NCBI GenBank assembly: GCA_900554695.1 | Contig: USHV01000010.1 | Span: 1-64,000, forward strand | DNA from: an uncultured Prevotella sp. | GTDB taxonomy: Bacteria; Bacteroidota; Bacteroidia; Bacteroidales; Bacteroidaceae | Direction: 5' to 3' | DNA length: 64,000 nt | Position numbers and translations under genes: made by a program | Shown: one piece after another, positions 27,367 to 37,274 of the stretch | Position numbering within the stretch: the stretch's first letter is position 1 | Layout: each line of letters starts with the position of its first letter | The notes under the pieces: model-generated | The model's input: only the letters and a program-made list of their open reading frames with translations | Told to the model about the DNA's origin: nothing | The model's database searches: none

Positions 27367-28685
27367 AAACACTGATATATGGCGGCAGAATCGTGAACGA
27401 CGGCCGTGTGTATGACGCATCGCTGGTCATAGAGAACGATGTCATAGCCGAAATAAATGAAGGAACCGAAATACCCTGTGGCAACTACGACAAGAAGGTG
27501 GATGCCACAGGGCTTCTTGTCTTGCCAGGAGTGATAGACAGCCATGTGCATTTCCGCGAGCCGGGCCTTACGTCTAAGGCCGATATCGAGTCGGAGAGCG
27601 CGGCGGCGGCTTTCGGAGGTGTCACCACATTCTTCGACATGCCCAACACTGTGCCTCAGACAACGTCGCTCGAGGCCCTCGACGGGAAGCTCAGGATAGC
27701 CAGGGAGAAGAGTCATGTGAATTACAGCTTCTTCTTCGGAGCCACCAACAACAATGCAGACACCATAAAGACGCTCGACAGGCACATTGTTCCGGGCGTG
27801 AAACTGTTTATGGGAGCAAGCACCGGCAATATGCTTGTCGATAAAGACGACTCCTTGCGCAAGATATTCAGCACGGCCACGATGCCGGTAATGGTGCATT
27901 GTGAGGACACTAACATCATAAACGCCAACATGGCTGAGGCAAAGGCGCGCTACGGCAACGATCCCGACGTGGCGCTGCATCCGCTCATCCGCAGCGGTGA
28001 GGCATGCTTCAGGTCGTCGGCCCATGCCGTCGAACTGGCCCGTACTTACGGAACCCGGTTGCATGTCGCACACGTCAGTACGGCGAGAGAGCTCGAACTG
28101 TTCGGCCACGACGACAATATCACTGCCGAGGCTGTCATTGCCCATCTTTTCTTCTGTGATGAAGATTACGCCCGTCTGGGCACGAGAATAAAGTGCAATC
28201 CGGCTGTCAAGACCGCGCACGACCGCAGCGAGCTGCGCAAGGCTCTCTCGTCAGGACTCATATCCACTGTAGGTACCGACCACGCCCCGCACCTTCTGAA
28301 GGATAAGGAAGGCGGATGTGCGCGTGCCGCATCGGGCATGCCGATGATTCAGTTCTCGCTTGTCACGATGCTCGAACTTGTGGATGAGGGCGTGCTTACC
28401 GTGGAACGGCTTGTGGAACTGATGTGCCATAATCCGGCACGTATATTCGAAGTGAGAGACAGAGGATTCCTGCGCAAGGGATACAAGGCCGATATGGTGC
28501 TCGTAGGTCGCGACCGCCCGTGGACCGTAACCGCGGATATCATACGCAGCAAGTGTGGTTGGAGTCCGATGGAAGGCCACAGATACGACTGGCGTGTGGT
28601 GAAGACCATCTGCAACGGTCGTTTGATATATGATGACGGAAAATTTGATGAGAGCAGCCGTGGCGAACAGGTGATGTTCAGATGA
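27363..28685 (+). CDS. pyrC: Dihydroorotase
   Basis: A 440-residue cytosolic amidohydrolase cyclising carbamoyl-aspartate to dihydroorotate in pyrimidine synthesis. The metal ligands appear as HVHFREPG, HCEDTNI, HVSTARELE and the catalytic Asp in GTDHAPH; KLFMGASTG marks the family. Length and motifs fit the type I (AllB/PyrC-like) group. It starts within the stop of the lipoprotein gene and its own stop overlaps the next start (ATGA at 28682), so three genes are translationally linked. Confidence 0.92.
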   Translation: MKTLIYGGRIVNDGRVYDASLVIENDVIAEINEGTEIPCGNYDKKVDATGLLVLPGVIDSHVHFREPGLTSKADIESESAAAAFGGVTTFFDMPNTVPQTTSLEALDGKLRIAREKSHVNYSFFFGATNNNADTIKTLDRHIVPGVKLFMGASTGNMLVDKDDSLRKIFSTATMPVMVHCEDTNIINANMAEAKARYGNDPDVALHPLIRSGEACFRSSAHAVELARTYGTRLHVAHVSTARELELFGHDDNITAEAVIAHLFFCDEDYARLGTRIKCNPAVKTAHDRSELRKALSSGLISTVGTDHAPHLLKDKEGGCARAASGMPMIQFSLVTMLELVDEGVLTVERLVELMCHNPARIFEVRDRGFLRKGYKADMVLVGRDRPWTVTADIIRSKCGWSPMEGHRYDWRVVKTICNGRLIYDDGKFDESSRGEQVMFR

Positions 28686-29491
28686 CAACTGTATTGAGAT
28701 ACGACATAGGCGAGATAGAGCCTTATATCAACTGGATTTATTTCTACCATGCGTGGGGATTGTCCGGTAAGCCTGAGAGCGAAAAAGCCAGGCTGAGGGC
28801 TGATGCCGAAACGGTGTTGGCCGAATTTAAGAGCCGCTATCATACGCATGCCGTGTTCGGACTGTTTCCTGCCAACAGCGATGGCGACGACATAATAATT
28901 GACGGAGTACGTGTGCCGTTCCTGCGTCAGCAGACCAGGAAGACGGACGGTAGCCCGAATCTCTGCATGGCCGACTTCATACGTCCTTTGTCTTTGGGGA
29001 AGGCCGACCGCATAGGTGTCTTCGCAACAACCGTCGATGCCGGGATGGAGAAGGATTATTGCGACGATGACTATCTGAAAATAATGTCGAAGACACTGGC
29101 CGACCGGCTTGCCGAGGCCACGGCAGAGAAGATGCACGAGGAGGTGAGACGCCATTACTGGGGATATGCGGCGGATGAGAAGCTGTCAATACCGGAGATG
29201 CTGAACGCCGGCTATTGCGGCATACGCCCGGCGGTGGGCTATCCTTCAATGCCGGACATAAGCATAAACTTCATACTGTCGGAACTTGTCGGAATGTCTG
29301 AAATAGGAATCCGTCTCACCGTGAGTGGTGCAATGCAGCCGCATGCTTCGGTTTCCGGACTGATGATTGCCCATCCGCGTGCCTCCTATTTTGACGTAGG
29401 ACCCATCGGAGAGGACCAGCTCGCCGACTATGCGTCGCGCCGTGGCATACCGGTCAGGATGATGCGCCGTTTCCTGTCCGCCAGTTTGTGA
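28682..29491 (+). CDS. Stand-alone methionine synthase activation domain (MetH C-terminal domain)
   Basis: A 269-residue protein that is essentially only the S-adenosylmethionine-binding activation domain of cobalamin-dependent methionine synthase. Recognisable motifs are GIRPAVGYPSMPD (the RPxxGYP core) and GLMIAHPRASYFDVGPIGEDQ with the signature Tyr. In ordinary MetH this is the last domain of a protein of about 1200 residues; here no homocysteine, folate or B12 domain precedes it. It presumably reactivates a truncated MetH in trans. It is translationally coupled to pyrC. No cobalamin riboswitch is visible upstream. Confidence 0.85.
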   Translation: MTTVLRYDIGEIEPYINWIYFYHAWGLSGKPESEKARLRADAETVLAEFKSRYHTHAVFGLFPANSDGDDIIIDGVRVPFLRQQTRKTDGSPNLCMADFIRPLSLGKADRIGVFATTVDAGMEKDYCDDDYLKIMSKTLADRLAEATAEKMHEEVRRHYWGYAADEKLSIPEMLNAGYCGIRPAVGYPSMPDISINFILSELVGMSEIGIRLTVSGAMQPHASVSGLMIAHPRASYFDVGPIGEDQLADYASRRGIPVRMMRRFLSASL

Positions 29492-29529
29492 GATATAAAT
29501 AATGTTGACCATATAAAAATCATGTCATA

Positions 29530-30690
29530 GTGATAGCAAGGATATATATATTTATTGTATTGGCAATCGTGTTGCCGGATGTTTACGTGTATGTCCGCTA
29601 TCTGCGCCGTCGCACCGACCTCAGTGTCTTTCAGCATATGTTGTGGTGGGTTCCGGGCATTATAATGACGGCATATACCGTAGGACTTTCGGTCATACGT
29701 GACTTTGCGCCTGACAATATGACATGGCTCAATGTCTATCTTTTCCTCTTCGGACTTATCATAGTGCCGAAACTGCTGTTTGTCATTTGCTCTTTTGTCG
29801 GCCTTGTCGTGCGCCGCGCCTTCTCACTGAAACGCAACTGGGGCAATTTCGTGGGCATAGTGCTCGTGCTTTTCTCCCTATATATGCTTGTCTATGGCTC
29901 AACCGTAGGTGTGCGTAAGTTCACCGTGAAGCATGTGAATCTGTATTTCGACGACCTTCCGTCAGCATTCGACGGATACAGGATAGTCCAGTTCACCGAC
30001 CTGCACGCCGGTTCCATCGAGGCGGATGTGCTTGAACGCGCCGTAGAAGCAATAAACTCGTCGGATGCCGACGCCGTTGTCTTCACCGGTGACATACAGA
30101 ACATGCTGCCCGACGAGCTCAACCGTTATGACACAGAGCTCTCGTCGATTAGGGCAAAGGACGGAGTGTTCTCGGTGCTTGGCAATCATGACTATAGCGA
30201 ATACGTGAAAGCAGACTCTGCCGTGTGCCTGGCTAACGAGCGCAGGCTCATTGCACGTGAGCGCGGCTATGGCTGGACACTCCTCATGAACGAGCATTGG
30301 GTCATACGCCGTGGTTCGGACTCCATAGTCATAGCGGGTGAGGAGAACGAGGGTAAAAAGTCCTCAACCCATAAACCTGACATTGAAAAGACTCTATCGG
30401 GTGTATCGCCGGGCGCTTTCATTGTGCTTTTGCAGCACAATCCTGTAGCCTGGCGCAGCCACATATTGCCCGGAGCAGACGTGCGTCTCACTCTCAGTGG
30501 CCATACGCATGGCGGACAGATTAGCATGTTCGGCCATCGTCCGACGCAGCTTTCAGGCGTTGAGGACAGCGGACTCTATAGTGATGGCCGCCATTTTCTG
30601 TATGTCTCGACAGGCGTAGGTGGCCTTGTTCCGTTCCGCTTTGGTATTTCTCCGGAGATAGTAGTATTCACATTACGTAAAATAAAGTAA
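29530..30690 (+). CDS. Membrane-anchored metallophosphoesterase
   Basis: A 386-residue protein. Four membrane segments (about 4-20, 38-55, 70-95 and 105-125) precede a calcineurin-like domain. Its metal-binding blocks are TDLHAG, FTGDIQN, LGNHDY, LQHNP and LSGHTHGGQ, all intact. This is the YkuE/YaeI-like group, some of which cleave lipid-linked pyrophosphates such as UDP-diacylglucosamine; a role in lipid A or phospholipid metabolism fits the PlsC gene next door. The start used is the GTG at 29530. Confidence 0.85.
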   Translation: MIARIYIFIVLAIVLPDVYVYVRYLRRRTDLSVFQHMLWWVPGIIMTAYTVGLSVIRDFAPDNMTWLNVYLFLFGLIIVPKLLFVICSFVGLVVRRAFSLKRNWGNFVGIVLVLFSLYMLVYGSTVGVRKFTVKHVNLYFDDLPSAFDGYRIVQFTDLHAGSIEADVLERAVEAINSSDADAVVFTGDIQNMLPDELNRYDTELSSIRAKDGVFSVLGNHDYSEYVKADSAVCLANERRLIARERGYGWTLLMNEHWVIRRGSDSIVIAGEENEGKKSSTHKPDIEKTLSGVSPGAFIVLLQHNPVAWRSHILPGADVRLTLSGHTHGGQISMFGHRPTQLSGVEDSGLYSDGRHFLYVSTGVGGLVPFRFGISPEIVVFTLRKIK

Positions 30691-30704
30691 ACAACAAATC
30701 ATAA

Positions 30705-31463
30705 ATGAAGTATTTATATCGAGCTTATCAGTTGTGCATAGCACTTCCTCTCATCGCAGTTCTCACTGTGCTTACGGCCGTTACGGTCATCATCGGTTGT
30801 CATATAGGCAACGGACATTTCTGGGGCTATTATCCAGGCAAGTGGTGGTCGTGGTTCATCGTGCGCATCCTGCTTCTGCCTGTCAAGGTTGAAGGACGCG
30901 AGAATCTCGACAAGAACTGCTCCTATGTGTTCGTGGCCAATCATCAGGGAGCGTTCGACATCTTCCTTATTTACGGATTCCTCGGGCGTAACTTCAAGTG
31001 GATGATGAAACGTCAGTTGCGCAGTGTGCCGTTCGTAGGAAAGGCCTGCGAGGCCGCCCATCACATTTTTGTGGATAAACGTGGTCCGAGCAAGATACGT
31101 GAGACCTACGACAAGGCCCGCAACACGCTTCGCGACGGAATGTCGCTTGTTGTCTTTCCTGAGGGAGCACGCACGTTTACCGGCCACATGGGAGTGTTCC
31201 GCCGCGGTGCGTTCATGCTTGCCGACGAGTTGCAGCTGCCCGTCGTGCCACTCACCATCAACGGTTCGTTCAACGTCATGCCACGTACCCGCGACATGAA
31301 ATGGGTGTTGCGCCATCCGTTGCGTCTTACCATTCATAAGCCGATAATGCCGATAGGGCAGGGTGCGGAGAACATAAAGCATGCGGAAGAGACGAGCTAC
31401 AAGGTAGTGATGGACGGACTTGTGCCGGAGTATCAGGGCGAGGTGGATAATCCGGACCAATGA
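30705..31463 (+). CDS. 1-acylglycerol-3-phosphate acyltransferase (PlsC family)
   Basis: A 252-residue membrane-associated acyltransferase that adds the second acyl chain in phosphatidic acid synthesis. It has an N-terminal membrane segment and the catalytic NHQGAFD box (NHx4D). KWMMKRQLRSVPFVG, FPEGARTFTG and a later P-L-T-I motif are the other family blocks. It lies 14 bases after the phosphoesterase gene and is probably cotranscribed. A related lysophospholipid acyltransferase cannot be excluded. Confidence 0.88.
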   Translation: MKYLYRAYQLCIALPLIAVLTVLTAVTVIIGCHIGNGHFWGYYPGKWWSWFIVRILLLPVKVEGRENLDKNCSYVFVANHQGAFDIFLIYGFLGRNFKWMMKRQLRSVPFVGKACEAAHHIFVDKRGPSKIRETYDKARNTLRDGMSLVVFPEGARTFTGHMGVFRRGAFMLADELQLPVVPLTINGSFNVMPRTRDMKWVLRHPLRLTIHKPIMPIGQGAENIKHAEETSYKVVMDGLVPEYQGEVDNPDQ

Positions 31464-31467
31464 CCTT

Positions 31468-31490
31468 GCACGGCGCAAAAGCCGTTGTGC
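31468..31490 (+). terminator. Possible weak terminator after plsC
   Basis: GCACGGC and GCCGTTGTGC arms around GCAAAA, followed after a few bases by a mixed T run. One base is bulged. Confidence 0.35.
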
Positions 31491-31559
31491 CGTTCTGTTT
31501 ATTTTGTATTATAAAGTTATTTTATGATATAACAGAGGCATACTATGAGTTTTTTTGTG

Positions 31560-31567
31560 TAAGTTTG
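31560..31567 (+). promoter_or_regulatory. -7 box for glycosyltransferase-mfd unit
   Basis: TAAGTTTG lies 24 bases before the ATG at 31592. No ideal TTG upstream. Confidence 0.45.
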
Positions 31568-31591
31568 CAATGTTAATAATAAGATACGACG

Positions 31592-32341
31592 ATGAACCGC
31601 AGTGACAGTGTAGTAATTATACCTACATATAACGAGAAAGAGAACATCGAGAAAATAATCAGGGCGATATTCGCTCTTGAGAAGTTCTTCCATATACTTG
31701 TGATAGACGACGGCAGCCCGGACGGTACGGCAGCCATTGTCAAGCGACTTATGGCAAGCGAGTTTTCCGACCGCCTGTTCATCATTGAGCGTTCCGGAAA
31801 GCTTGGGTTGGGCACGGCCTACATAGCAGGATTCAAATGGGCGCTCCAGCGCGACTATGAATACATATTTGAGATGGACGCTGATTTCAGTCACGATCCG
31901 GCAGACCTGCCACGCCTTTATGCGGCATGCCATGACGAGGGCTACGATCTTGCCATCGGCTCGCGCTATGTCAGCGGAGTGAATGTCGTGAACTGGCCGA
32001 TGAGTCGTGTGCTTATGAGCTATTTCGCATCGCAGTATGTGCGTTTTGTCACCGGCTTCAAGGTGCACGACACCACCGCCGGTTTCAAGTGCTATCGCCG
32101 TCGTGTGCTCGAGACAATACCTCTCGACGAAGTGCGTTTCAAGGGTTACGGCTTCCAGATAGAGATGAAATACACAGCCTATAAGATTGGATTCAAGATT
32201 AAGGAAGTGCCGGTAGTCTTTGTCAACCGCCGTGAAGGCACGAGCAAGATGAGCGGTGGTATCTTCGGCGAGGCATTTTTCGGCGTGATGCGTTTGCGCT
32301 GGGACGGCTGGTTCAGGAAGTATCCGAAGATAGCTAAATAA
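31592..32341 (+). CDS. Polyprenyl-phosphate mannose/glucose transferase (family 2, DPM1-like)
   Basis: A 249-residue GT-A glycosyltransferase. VVIIPTYNEKENIEKI opens the nucleotide-sugar fold. DDGSPDGTA and DADFSHDP carry the metal-binding acids. Its length and the LGLGTAYIAGFKWAL region fit dolichol-phosphate mannose synthase-type enzymes, which charge a lipid carrier with a sugar for export. There is no C-terminal membrane domain, as in the short bacterial members. The stop codon shares one base with the mfd start. Confidence 0.88.
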   Translation: MNRSDSVVIIPTYNEKENIEKIIRAIFALEKFFHILVIDDGSPDGTAAIVKRLMASEFSDRLFIIERSGKLGLGTAYIAGFKWALQRDYEYIFEMDADFSHDPADLPRLYAACHDEGYDLAIGSRYVSGVNVVNWPMSRVLMSYFASQYVRFVTGFKVHDTTAGFKCYRRRVLETIPLDEVRFKGYGFQIEMKYTAYKIGFKIKEVPVVFVNRREGTSKMSGGIFGEAFFGVMRLRWDGWFRKYPKIAK

Positions 32342-35300
32342 TGAAGATAAACGATATAAAGTCCGTATATGGCGCCTTGCCACAATGCGGCGCTCTTATC
32401 CAGGCTTTAGGTCAGGATTCTGTTCGGACGCTCTTTTTGCAGGGATTGTCGGCTTCTGCCGCACCGGTATTGTTTTCCACTGTTGCCGGAAAAATCTGTA
32501 AGACAGTAGTGTTCATACTTCAGGATGCCGACGAAGCCGGTTATTTTTATCACGATCTTACGCAGATAATGGGACAGGACGACGTGCTTTTCTTTCCGTC
32601 GTCCTACCGTCGTGCCGTGAAATACGGCCAGCGCGACGCAGCCAGCGAGATATTGCGCACCGAGGTGCTCAGCCGTCTGTCTCGCCGAAAGACCGAGAAG
32701 AATTCGTCGTTATACATTGTCAGTTGTCCTGAAGCGGTGAGCGAGCTTGTCGTTTCAAAGAAAAGACTTGACGAACGCACGCTCACTCTGTCTGCCGGAC
32801 AGACTGTCGATCTTGTCGGTGTGCAGCGTACATTGCGTGATTTCGGTTTTTCCGAGGTCGATTATGTTTACGAACCGGGACAGTTCGCGGTGCGCGGCAG
32901 CATCATGGACGTATATTCTTTCAGTTCGGAATGGCCTTTCCGTATCGATTTTTTCGGCAATGAGATAGACACTATACGTACCTTCGAGGTGCAGGATCAG
33001 CTCTCGCGCGACAAACGGGACACCGTAGAAATAGTGCCGGAACTGGCGCGTATGACTGATGAGAAGATGCCGCTCACATCGTTTCTTCCTTCAGACACCA
33101 TTCTGGTTGTGAAGGATATGATGTATCTGCGCGACACTGTCTCACAGATATACAAGGACGGTTTCTCCTCGCAGGCCATCACGGAGCGGCTTGAAGGAGC
33201 TACTGAGGCCGAGCAGGACCAGATAATGCGCGACATGAGACGTGAGAACCAGCTGGTCAGCGGAACTCGTTTCGCGGAGGAGACCGAGGCTTTCAGACGT
33301 GTGGAAATAGGTCATAAGCCCACCGGAACGCCTGATGCCACCATCAAGTTCAATATCACTCCGCAGCCGCTTTTCCACAAAAACTTTGATCTTCTCACCC
33401 GTTCGCTTGAGGATTATCGCCTCATGGGCTACAAGCTATACATATTTGCCGACAGCGAGAAACAGACAAAACGTCTGCGCGATATATTCGACAGCGAAGA
33501 GATAAAGGCTCGCAACTACGATATAAAGTTCGAGCCTGTGGATAAGACTTTGCACGAAGGATTCGCCGATAACGACTTGCACGTGTGCTTCTTTACCGAT
33601 CATCAGATATTCGACCGTTTCCATAAGTACAGCCTGCGCAGCGATACTGCACGCTCGGGCAAGATGGCTCTCACCATGAAAGAGCTGCAAGAGATGGAGC
33701 CGGGCGACTTCATCGTGCATGTCGATTTCGGTATAGGAAAGTTCGGCGGACTTGTGCGCGTGCCGACGGGTGACTCATACAAGGAGGCAATACGCATCAT
33801 ATATCAGCACGGTGACATTGTTGACGTGTCGATACATTCGCTTTACAAGATATCCAAATACCGTCGCAACGGAGCAGGTGACCCGCCGCGTCTGAGCACG
33901 CTTGGCACGGGAGCATGGGAACGTTTGAAGGAACGCACCAAGAAACGGATAAAGGATATTGCGCGCGACCTCATAAAACTATATGCCAAACGCCGTCATG
34001 AGAAGGGCTTTGCGTTCAGTCCCGACACGTTCATGCAGCACGAACTGGAGGCCAGTTTCCTATATGAGGACACGCCCGATCAGCTCAAGGCCACACAGGA
34101 GGTGAAGGCCGATATGGAGAGTCCGCGCCCTATGGACCGCCTGGTGTGCGGCGACGTTGGCTTCGGTAAGACCGAGGTGGCCGTGCGTGCCGCCTTCAAG
34201 GCTGCCTGTGACAACAAGCAGGTGGCTGTGCTCGTGCCTACCACGGTGCTGGCTTTCCAGCATTACCAGACCTTCCGCGACCGTCTGCATGATTTGCCGG
34301 TGCGCGTCGATTATCTCTCTCGTGCACGTTCGGCCAAGCAGACACGTCAGGTCATCGAGGATCTCAAGGCCGGAAAGATAGACATTCTCGTGGGAACACA
34401 CAAACTGATAGGCAAGTCTGTTGTTTGGCACGACCTCGGACTGCTCATCATTGATGAGGAACAGAAGTTCGGAGTATCGACAAAGGAGAAGCTGCGCAAG
34501 CTGAAAACCAACGTCGATACGCTCACTATGTCTGCCACACCTATACCGCGCACCCTGCAGTTCTCGCTCATGGGAGCACGCGATATGAGCATCATACGCA
34601 CTCCGCCACCAAACCGTTATCCTATACAGACGGAACTTGCAACCTTCGGTCATGAGATAATAGCCGACGCGATAAACTTCGAGATGAGCCGCAACGGACA
34701 GGTTTATTTTGTCAACGACCGCATATCCAATCTGCCGGAGATAGCAAATCTCATACACAAATATGTGCCCGACGCCCGTGTGGCGATAGGTCACGGACAG
34801 ATGAACCCCGACGAGCTGGAGAAGATTCTCATGGGATTCATGAATTATGATTACGATGTGCTGCTCTCCACAACAATTGTGGAGAACGGTATCGACATAT
34901 CCAATGCCAATACCATTATAATAAACGACGCTCACCGTTTCGGTTTGTCGGACCTTCATCAGATGCGCGGACGTGTGGGACGTTCCAACCGCAAGGCGTT
35001 CTGTTATCTGTTGGCGCCGCCCAAATCGGCACTCACTCCTGAGGCGCGCCGCCGTCTCGAGGCTCTGGAGACATTCTCCGATCTTGGCAGCGGATTCAAT
35101 CTGGCCATGCAGGACCTCGACATACGTGGCGCGGGTAACCTGTTGGGAGCCGAGCAAAGCGGATTTATGGAAGACTTGGGATATGAGACCTATCAGAAAA
35201 TTTTGAATCAGGCGGTCACCGAACTGAAGAACGATGAGTTCGCCGACATATATGCCGAAGAGATTGCCGACGGCAGACAGCTATCGGGTGACGACTTTGT

Positions 35301-35751
35301 GGAGGACTGCGCCGTGGAGAGCGACTTGGAGATGTACTTCCCCGACACCTACGTTCCTGGCAGTAGCGAGCGCATGTTGCTCTATCGCGAGCTTGACAAC
35401 ATAACCGATGACCGCGAGCTTGACGCCTATCGTCAGCGGCTCATCGACCGTTTCGGTCCTGTACCTCACGAGGGAGAGGAACTCCTGCAGGTGGTTCCGC
35501 TGAGGCGTCTGGGCAAGCGTCTAGGCTGTGAGAAACTCATATTGAAGCAGGACAGCATGCGTATGCAGTTCGTTTCCAACACGGCCAGCGCATACTATAA
35601 GAGCCAGGCATTTGACAAAGTGCTGCGCTACATAGGCAACAATCCACGTCGGTGCAATCTGAAAGAGATTTCAGGCAAGCACATAATGATAGTTTCCGAT
35701 GTGAAGACTGTGGGCGATGCTGTGGCGGTGTTGCGCGAGATCGACAGTTAA
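32341..35751 (+). CDS. mfd: Transcription-repair coupling factor Mfd
   Basis: A 1136-residue SF2 translocase that removes stalled RNA polymerase and recruits UvrA. The N-terminal UvrB-like module (about 1-330) is followed by the CarD-like RNA-polymerase-interaction domain (about 455-530). The RecG-like motor has Walker A GDVGFGKTE near residue 604, DEEQKFGV near 705 and the TRCF motifs TMSATPIPRTL and QMRGRVGRS. The C-terminal TRCF/D7 domain (about 960-1100) is complete. Its TAATG junction with the glycosyltransferase implies coupled translation. Confidence 0.96.
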   Translation: MKINDIKSVYGALPQCGALIQALGQDSVRTLFLQGLSASAAPVLFSTVAGKICKTVVFILQDADEAGYFYHDLTQIMGQDDVLFFPSSYRRAVKYGQRDAASEILRTEVLSRLSRRKTEKNSSLYIVSCPEAVSELVVSKKRLDERTLTLSAGQTVDLVGVQRTLRDFGFSEVDYVYEPGQFAVRGSIMDVYSFSSEWPFRIDFFGNEIDTIRTFEVQDQLSRDKRDTVEIVPELARMTDEKMPLTSFLPSDTILVVKDMMYLRDTVSQIYKDGFSSQAITERLEGATEAEQDQIMRDMRRENQLVSGTRFAEETEAFRRVEIGHKPTGTPDATIKFNITPQPLFHKNFDLLTRSLEDYRLMGYKLYIFADSEKQTKRLRDIFDSEEIKARNYDIKFEPVDKTLHEGFADNDLHVCFFTDHQIFDRFHKYSLRSDTARSGKMALTMKELQEMEPGDFIVHVDFGIGKFGGLVRVPTGDSYKEAIRIIYQHGDIVDVSIHSLYKISKYRRNGAGDPPRLSTLGTGAWERLKERTKKRIKDIARDLIKLYAKRRHEKGFAFSPDTFMQHELEASFLYEDTPDQLKATQEVKADMESPRPMDRLVCGDVGFGKTEVAVRAAFKAACDNKQVAVLVPTTVLAFQHYQTFRDRLHDLPVRVDYLSRARSAKQTRQVIEDLKAGKIDILVGTHKLIGKSVVWHDLGLLIIDEEQKFGVSTKEKLRKLKTNVDTLTMSATPIPRTLQFSLMGARDMSIIRTPPPNRYPIQTELATFGHEIIADAINFEMSRNGQVYFVNDRISNLPEIANLIHKYVPDARVAIGHGQMNPDELEKILMGFMNYDYDVLLSTTIVENGIDISNANTIIINDAHRFGLSDLHQMRGRVGRSNRKAFCYLLAPPKSALTPEARRRLEALETFSDLGSGFNLAMQDLDIRGAGNLLGAEQSGFMEDLGYETYQKILNQAVTELKNDEFADIYAEEIADGRQLSGDDFVEDCAVESDLEMYFPDTYVPGSSERMLLYRELDNITDDRELDAYRQRLIDRFGPVPHEGEELLQVVPLRRLGKRLGCEKLILKQDSMRMQFVSNTASAYYKSQAFDKVLRYIGNNPRRCNLKEISGKHIMIVSDVKTVGDAVAVLREIDS

Positions 35752-35752
35752 A

Positions 35753-35786
35753 CAAAAGCGGCAACCCATAAGGGCTGCCGCTTTTG
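35753..35786. terminator. Terminator between mfd and phosphoesterase gene
   Basis: AAAAGCGGCA(ACCC)/(GGG)CTGCCGCTTTT stem with short loop, 2 bases past the mfd stop. A/T runs on both sides allow use by both convergent genes. Confidence 0.8.
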
Positions 35787-35801
35787 CATTTGGTATTGTT
35801 T

Positions 35802-37274
35802 TTATTTCTTCATCTTGAAGTCCGTTATTGCCGGGCGCGGACCTTCGTTCACGATGGTCTGACTGTACTCCTTGCCGAAACGGTTGGTGAACACCACCTT
35901 TATGTTGCGGTATCTTCCTGTTGGCTTTGCCCTGAAGAGGTGACGCGTCTTGCACATCTGTGCCGGCAGAGGCTTTGTGCGAAGGAACATCTCGTCGTCG
36001 TCGCTGAACTGCTCCATGCGTCCCATATACTTTCCGTCCTGATACCAAACCACTCGGCAATGAGTATCCCAGTCCCATATATTGGCCACAACGAATGTGT
36101 TCTGCGTACGGAACTCGCCCACCTTATATACACGCATCTGATACTCCGGCGGGCGATTTGTGCCCTTATAGCTCCATTTTATGTTTGTTCCGTCGATGTC
36201 GGCTATCAGATATCCGTTGGGCGATCCGCAGCGGTTCATGTTGCTTGTCCACCATGCTCCGCACGCCGCTCCTATGTTGTGCTGATAAAGTTTGTCGGTA
36301 ACAACCACATTCTCATAGAAGTGAGTGTGTCCGCAGAACACGTGCACATTGCGCCCTGCCAGTACGGCTTTCAGTTCATCGGCGTTGGTTATGTTGTCCT
36401 TCTTCTCGTAATTGTTCCACACCGGTGCGTGCATGTTTATCAGAATGAGCATGCTGTCGGGCACATAGCTGAGGTCTTTTTTAAGCCATTCTATGTCGGC
36501 CGGCATGATAGTCTCCTCATATTTGTGGTTTCCCTTGTAGTTGATGTTGTTGATCGTTATCACGTGCACCTTTCCGATGTTGAACGAGTAGTTCAGCGGT
36601 CCGAACTGGTTACAGAAGTTCTTCTCGGCGTAATTCACCGCGCCCGGTTTCAGATTCACCGCTCCGGCGTATGCTTTGTTGAAGTCGTGGTTGCCGATGC
36701 ACTGGAAAGCCGTCAGTTTGTTGCTTCGCAGTGAAGCCTCGAAACTCTTCAGGAATGGCATATTGTCGAACACGAGGTCGCCCAGTGTCACCGATATCAC
36801 CTCGCCCGTGCGTCTCAATGAGTCGGCGCTGTGCATTATGTCCTTCACTGTTTCCGTTTTCCATCGTTTCTGGTCGGAGATGGTTCGCAGCTGTGGGTCT
36901 GAAATAGCGATGTAGTGGAAGCGTGTTACGGGTTTTGTGCGTTTGTTGAGTACGAATGTGTTCTGGGCACTCTTCATGGCCGTGCGCACGTCTTTGTAGA
37001 AACCGCGCGCTATGCCGTTGACAGCCGGAAGCACATATCCGGCCGGTGTGCTGATGCTTATGAATTTGCTTGTAAGTGTGTCTGTCGGCAGTGTCCAGGC
37101 TCCGTTCTTGTCGGTTTTGGTGAAGTTTGTTCCGTTGTTCACCACTACTCCTTTTATGCCGTGTCCGTCTGCGTCTTTCACGTATCCCTTTATTGTTATC
37201 GACGTGGTATCTCCGGCTTTCATGCTCATAAGGCCAAGCGTCAGAAAAAGGTATAACAACAGTCTCTCTTTCAT
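35802..37274 (-). CDS. Secreted calcineurin-like phosphoesterase with N- and C-terminal accessory domains
   Basis: A 490-residue exported protein. Signal peptide (1-20), then an N-terminal Ig/carboxypeptidase-regulatory-like domain (about 24-95, with GYVKDADGHGIKGVVV). The phosphoesterase core (about 120-335) has ISDPQLRT, LGDLVFD, CIGNHDFNKAY, NMHAPVWN and CGHTHFYEN. Note SDPQ where many relatives have DxH. A C-terminal beta domain (about 345-490) follows, as in the MetallophosN/MetallophosC architecture common in Bacteroidota. The substrate is unknown; the enzyme should act in the periplasm or at the cell surface. Confidence 0.87.
   Translation of the reverse strand: MKERLLLYLFLTLGLMSMKAGDTTSITIKGYVKDADGHGIKGVVVNNGTNFTKTDKNGAWTLPTDTLTSKFISISTPAGYVLPAVNGIARGFYKDVRTAMKSAQNTFVLNKRTKPVTRFHYIAISDPQLRTISDQKRWKTETVKDIMHSADSLRRTGEVISVTLGDLVFDNMPFLKSFEASLRSNKLTAFQCIGNHDFNKAYAGAVNLKPGAVNYAEKNFCNQFGPLNYSFNIGKVHVITINNINYKGNHKYEETIMPADIEWLKKDLSYVPDSMLILINMHAPVWNNYEKKDNITNADELKAVLAGRNVHVFCGHTHFYENVVVTDKLYQHNIGAACGAWWTSNMNRCGSPNGYLIADIDGTNIKWSYKGTNRPPEYQMRVYKVGEFRTQNTFVVANIWDWDTHCRVVWYQDGKYMGRMEQFSDDDEMFLRTKPLPAQMCKTRHLFRAKPTGRYRNIKVVFTNRFGKEYSQTIVNEGPRPAITDFKMKK

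Noticed and set aside
28400..28690. Cobalamin riboswitch controlling the MetH activation domain gene.
   Set aside because: The gene starts inside the pyrC stop, and no B12-box-like element is seen before the operon at 26518-26575.
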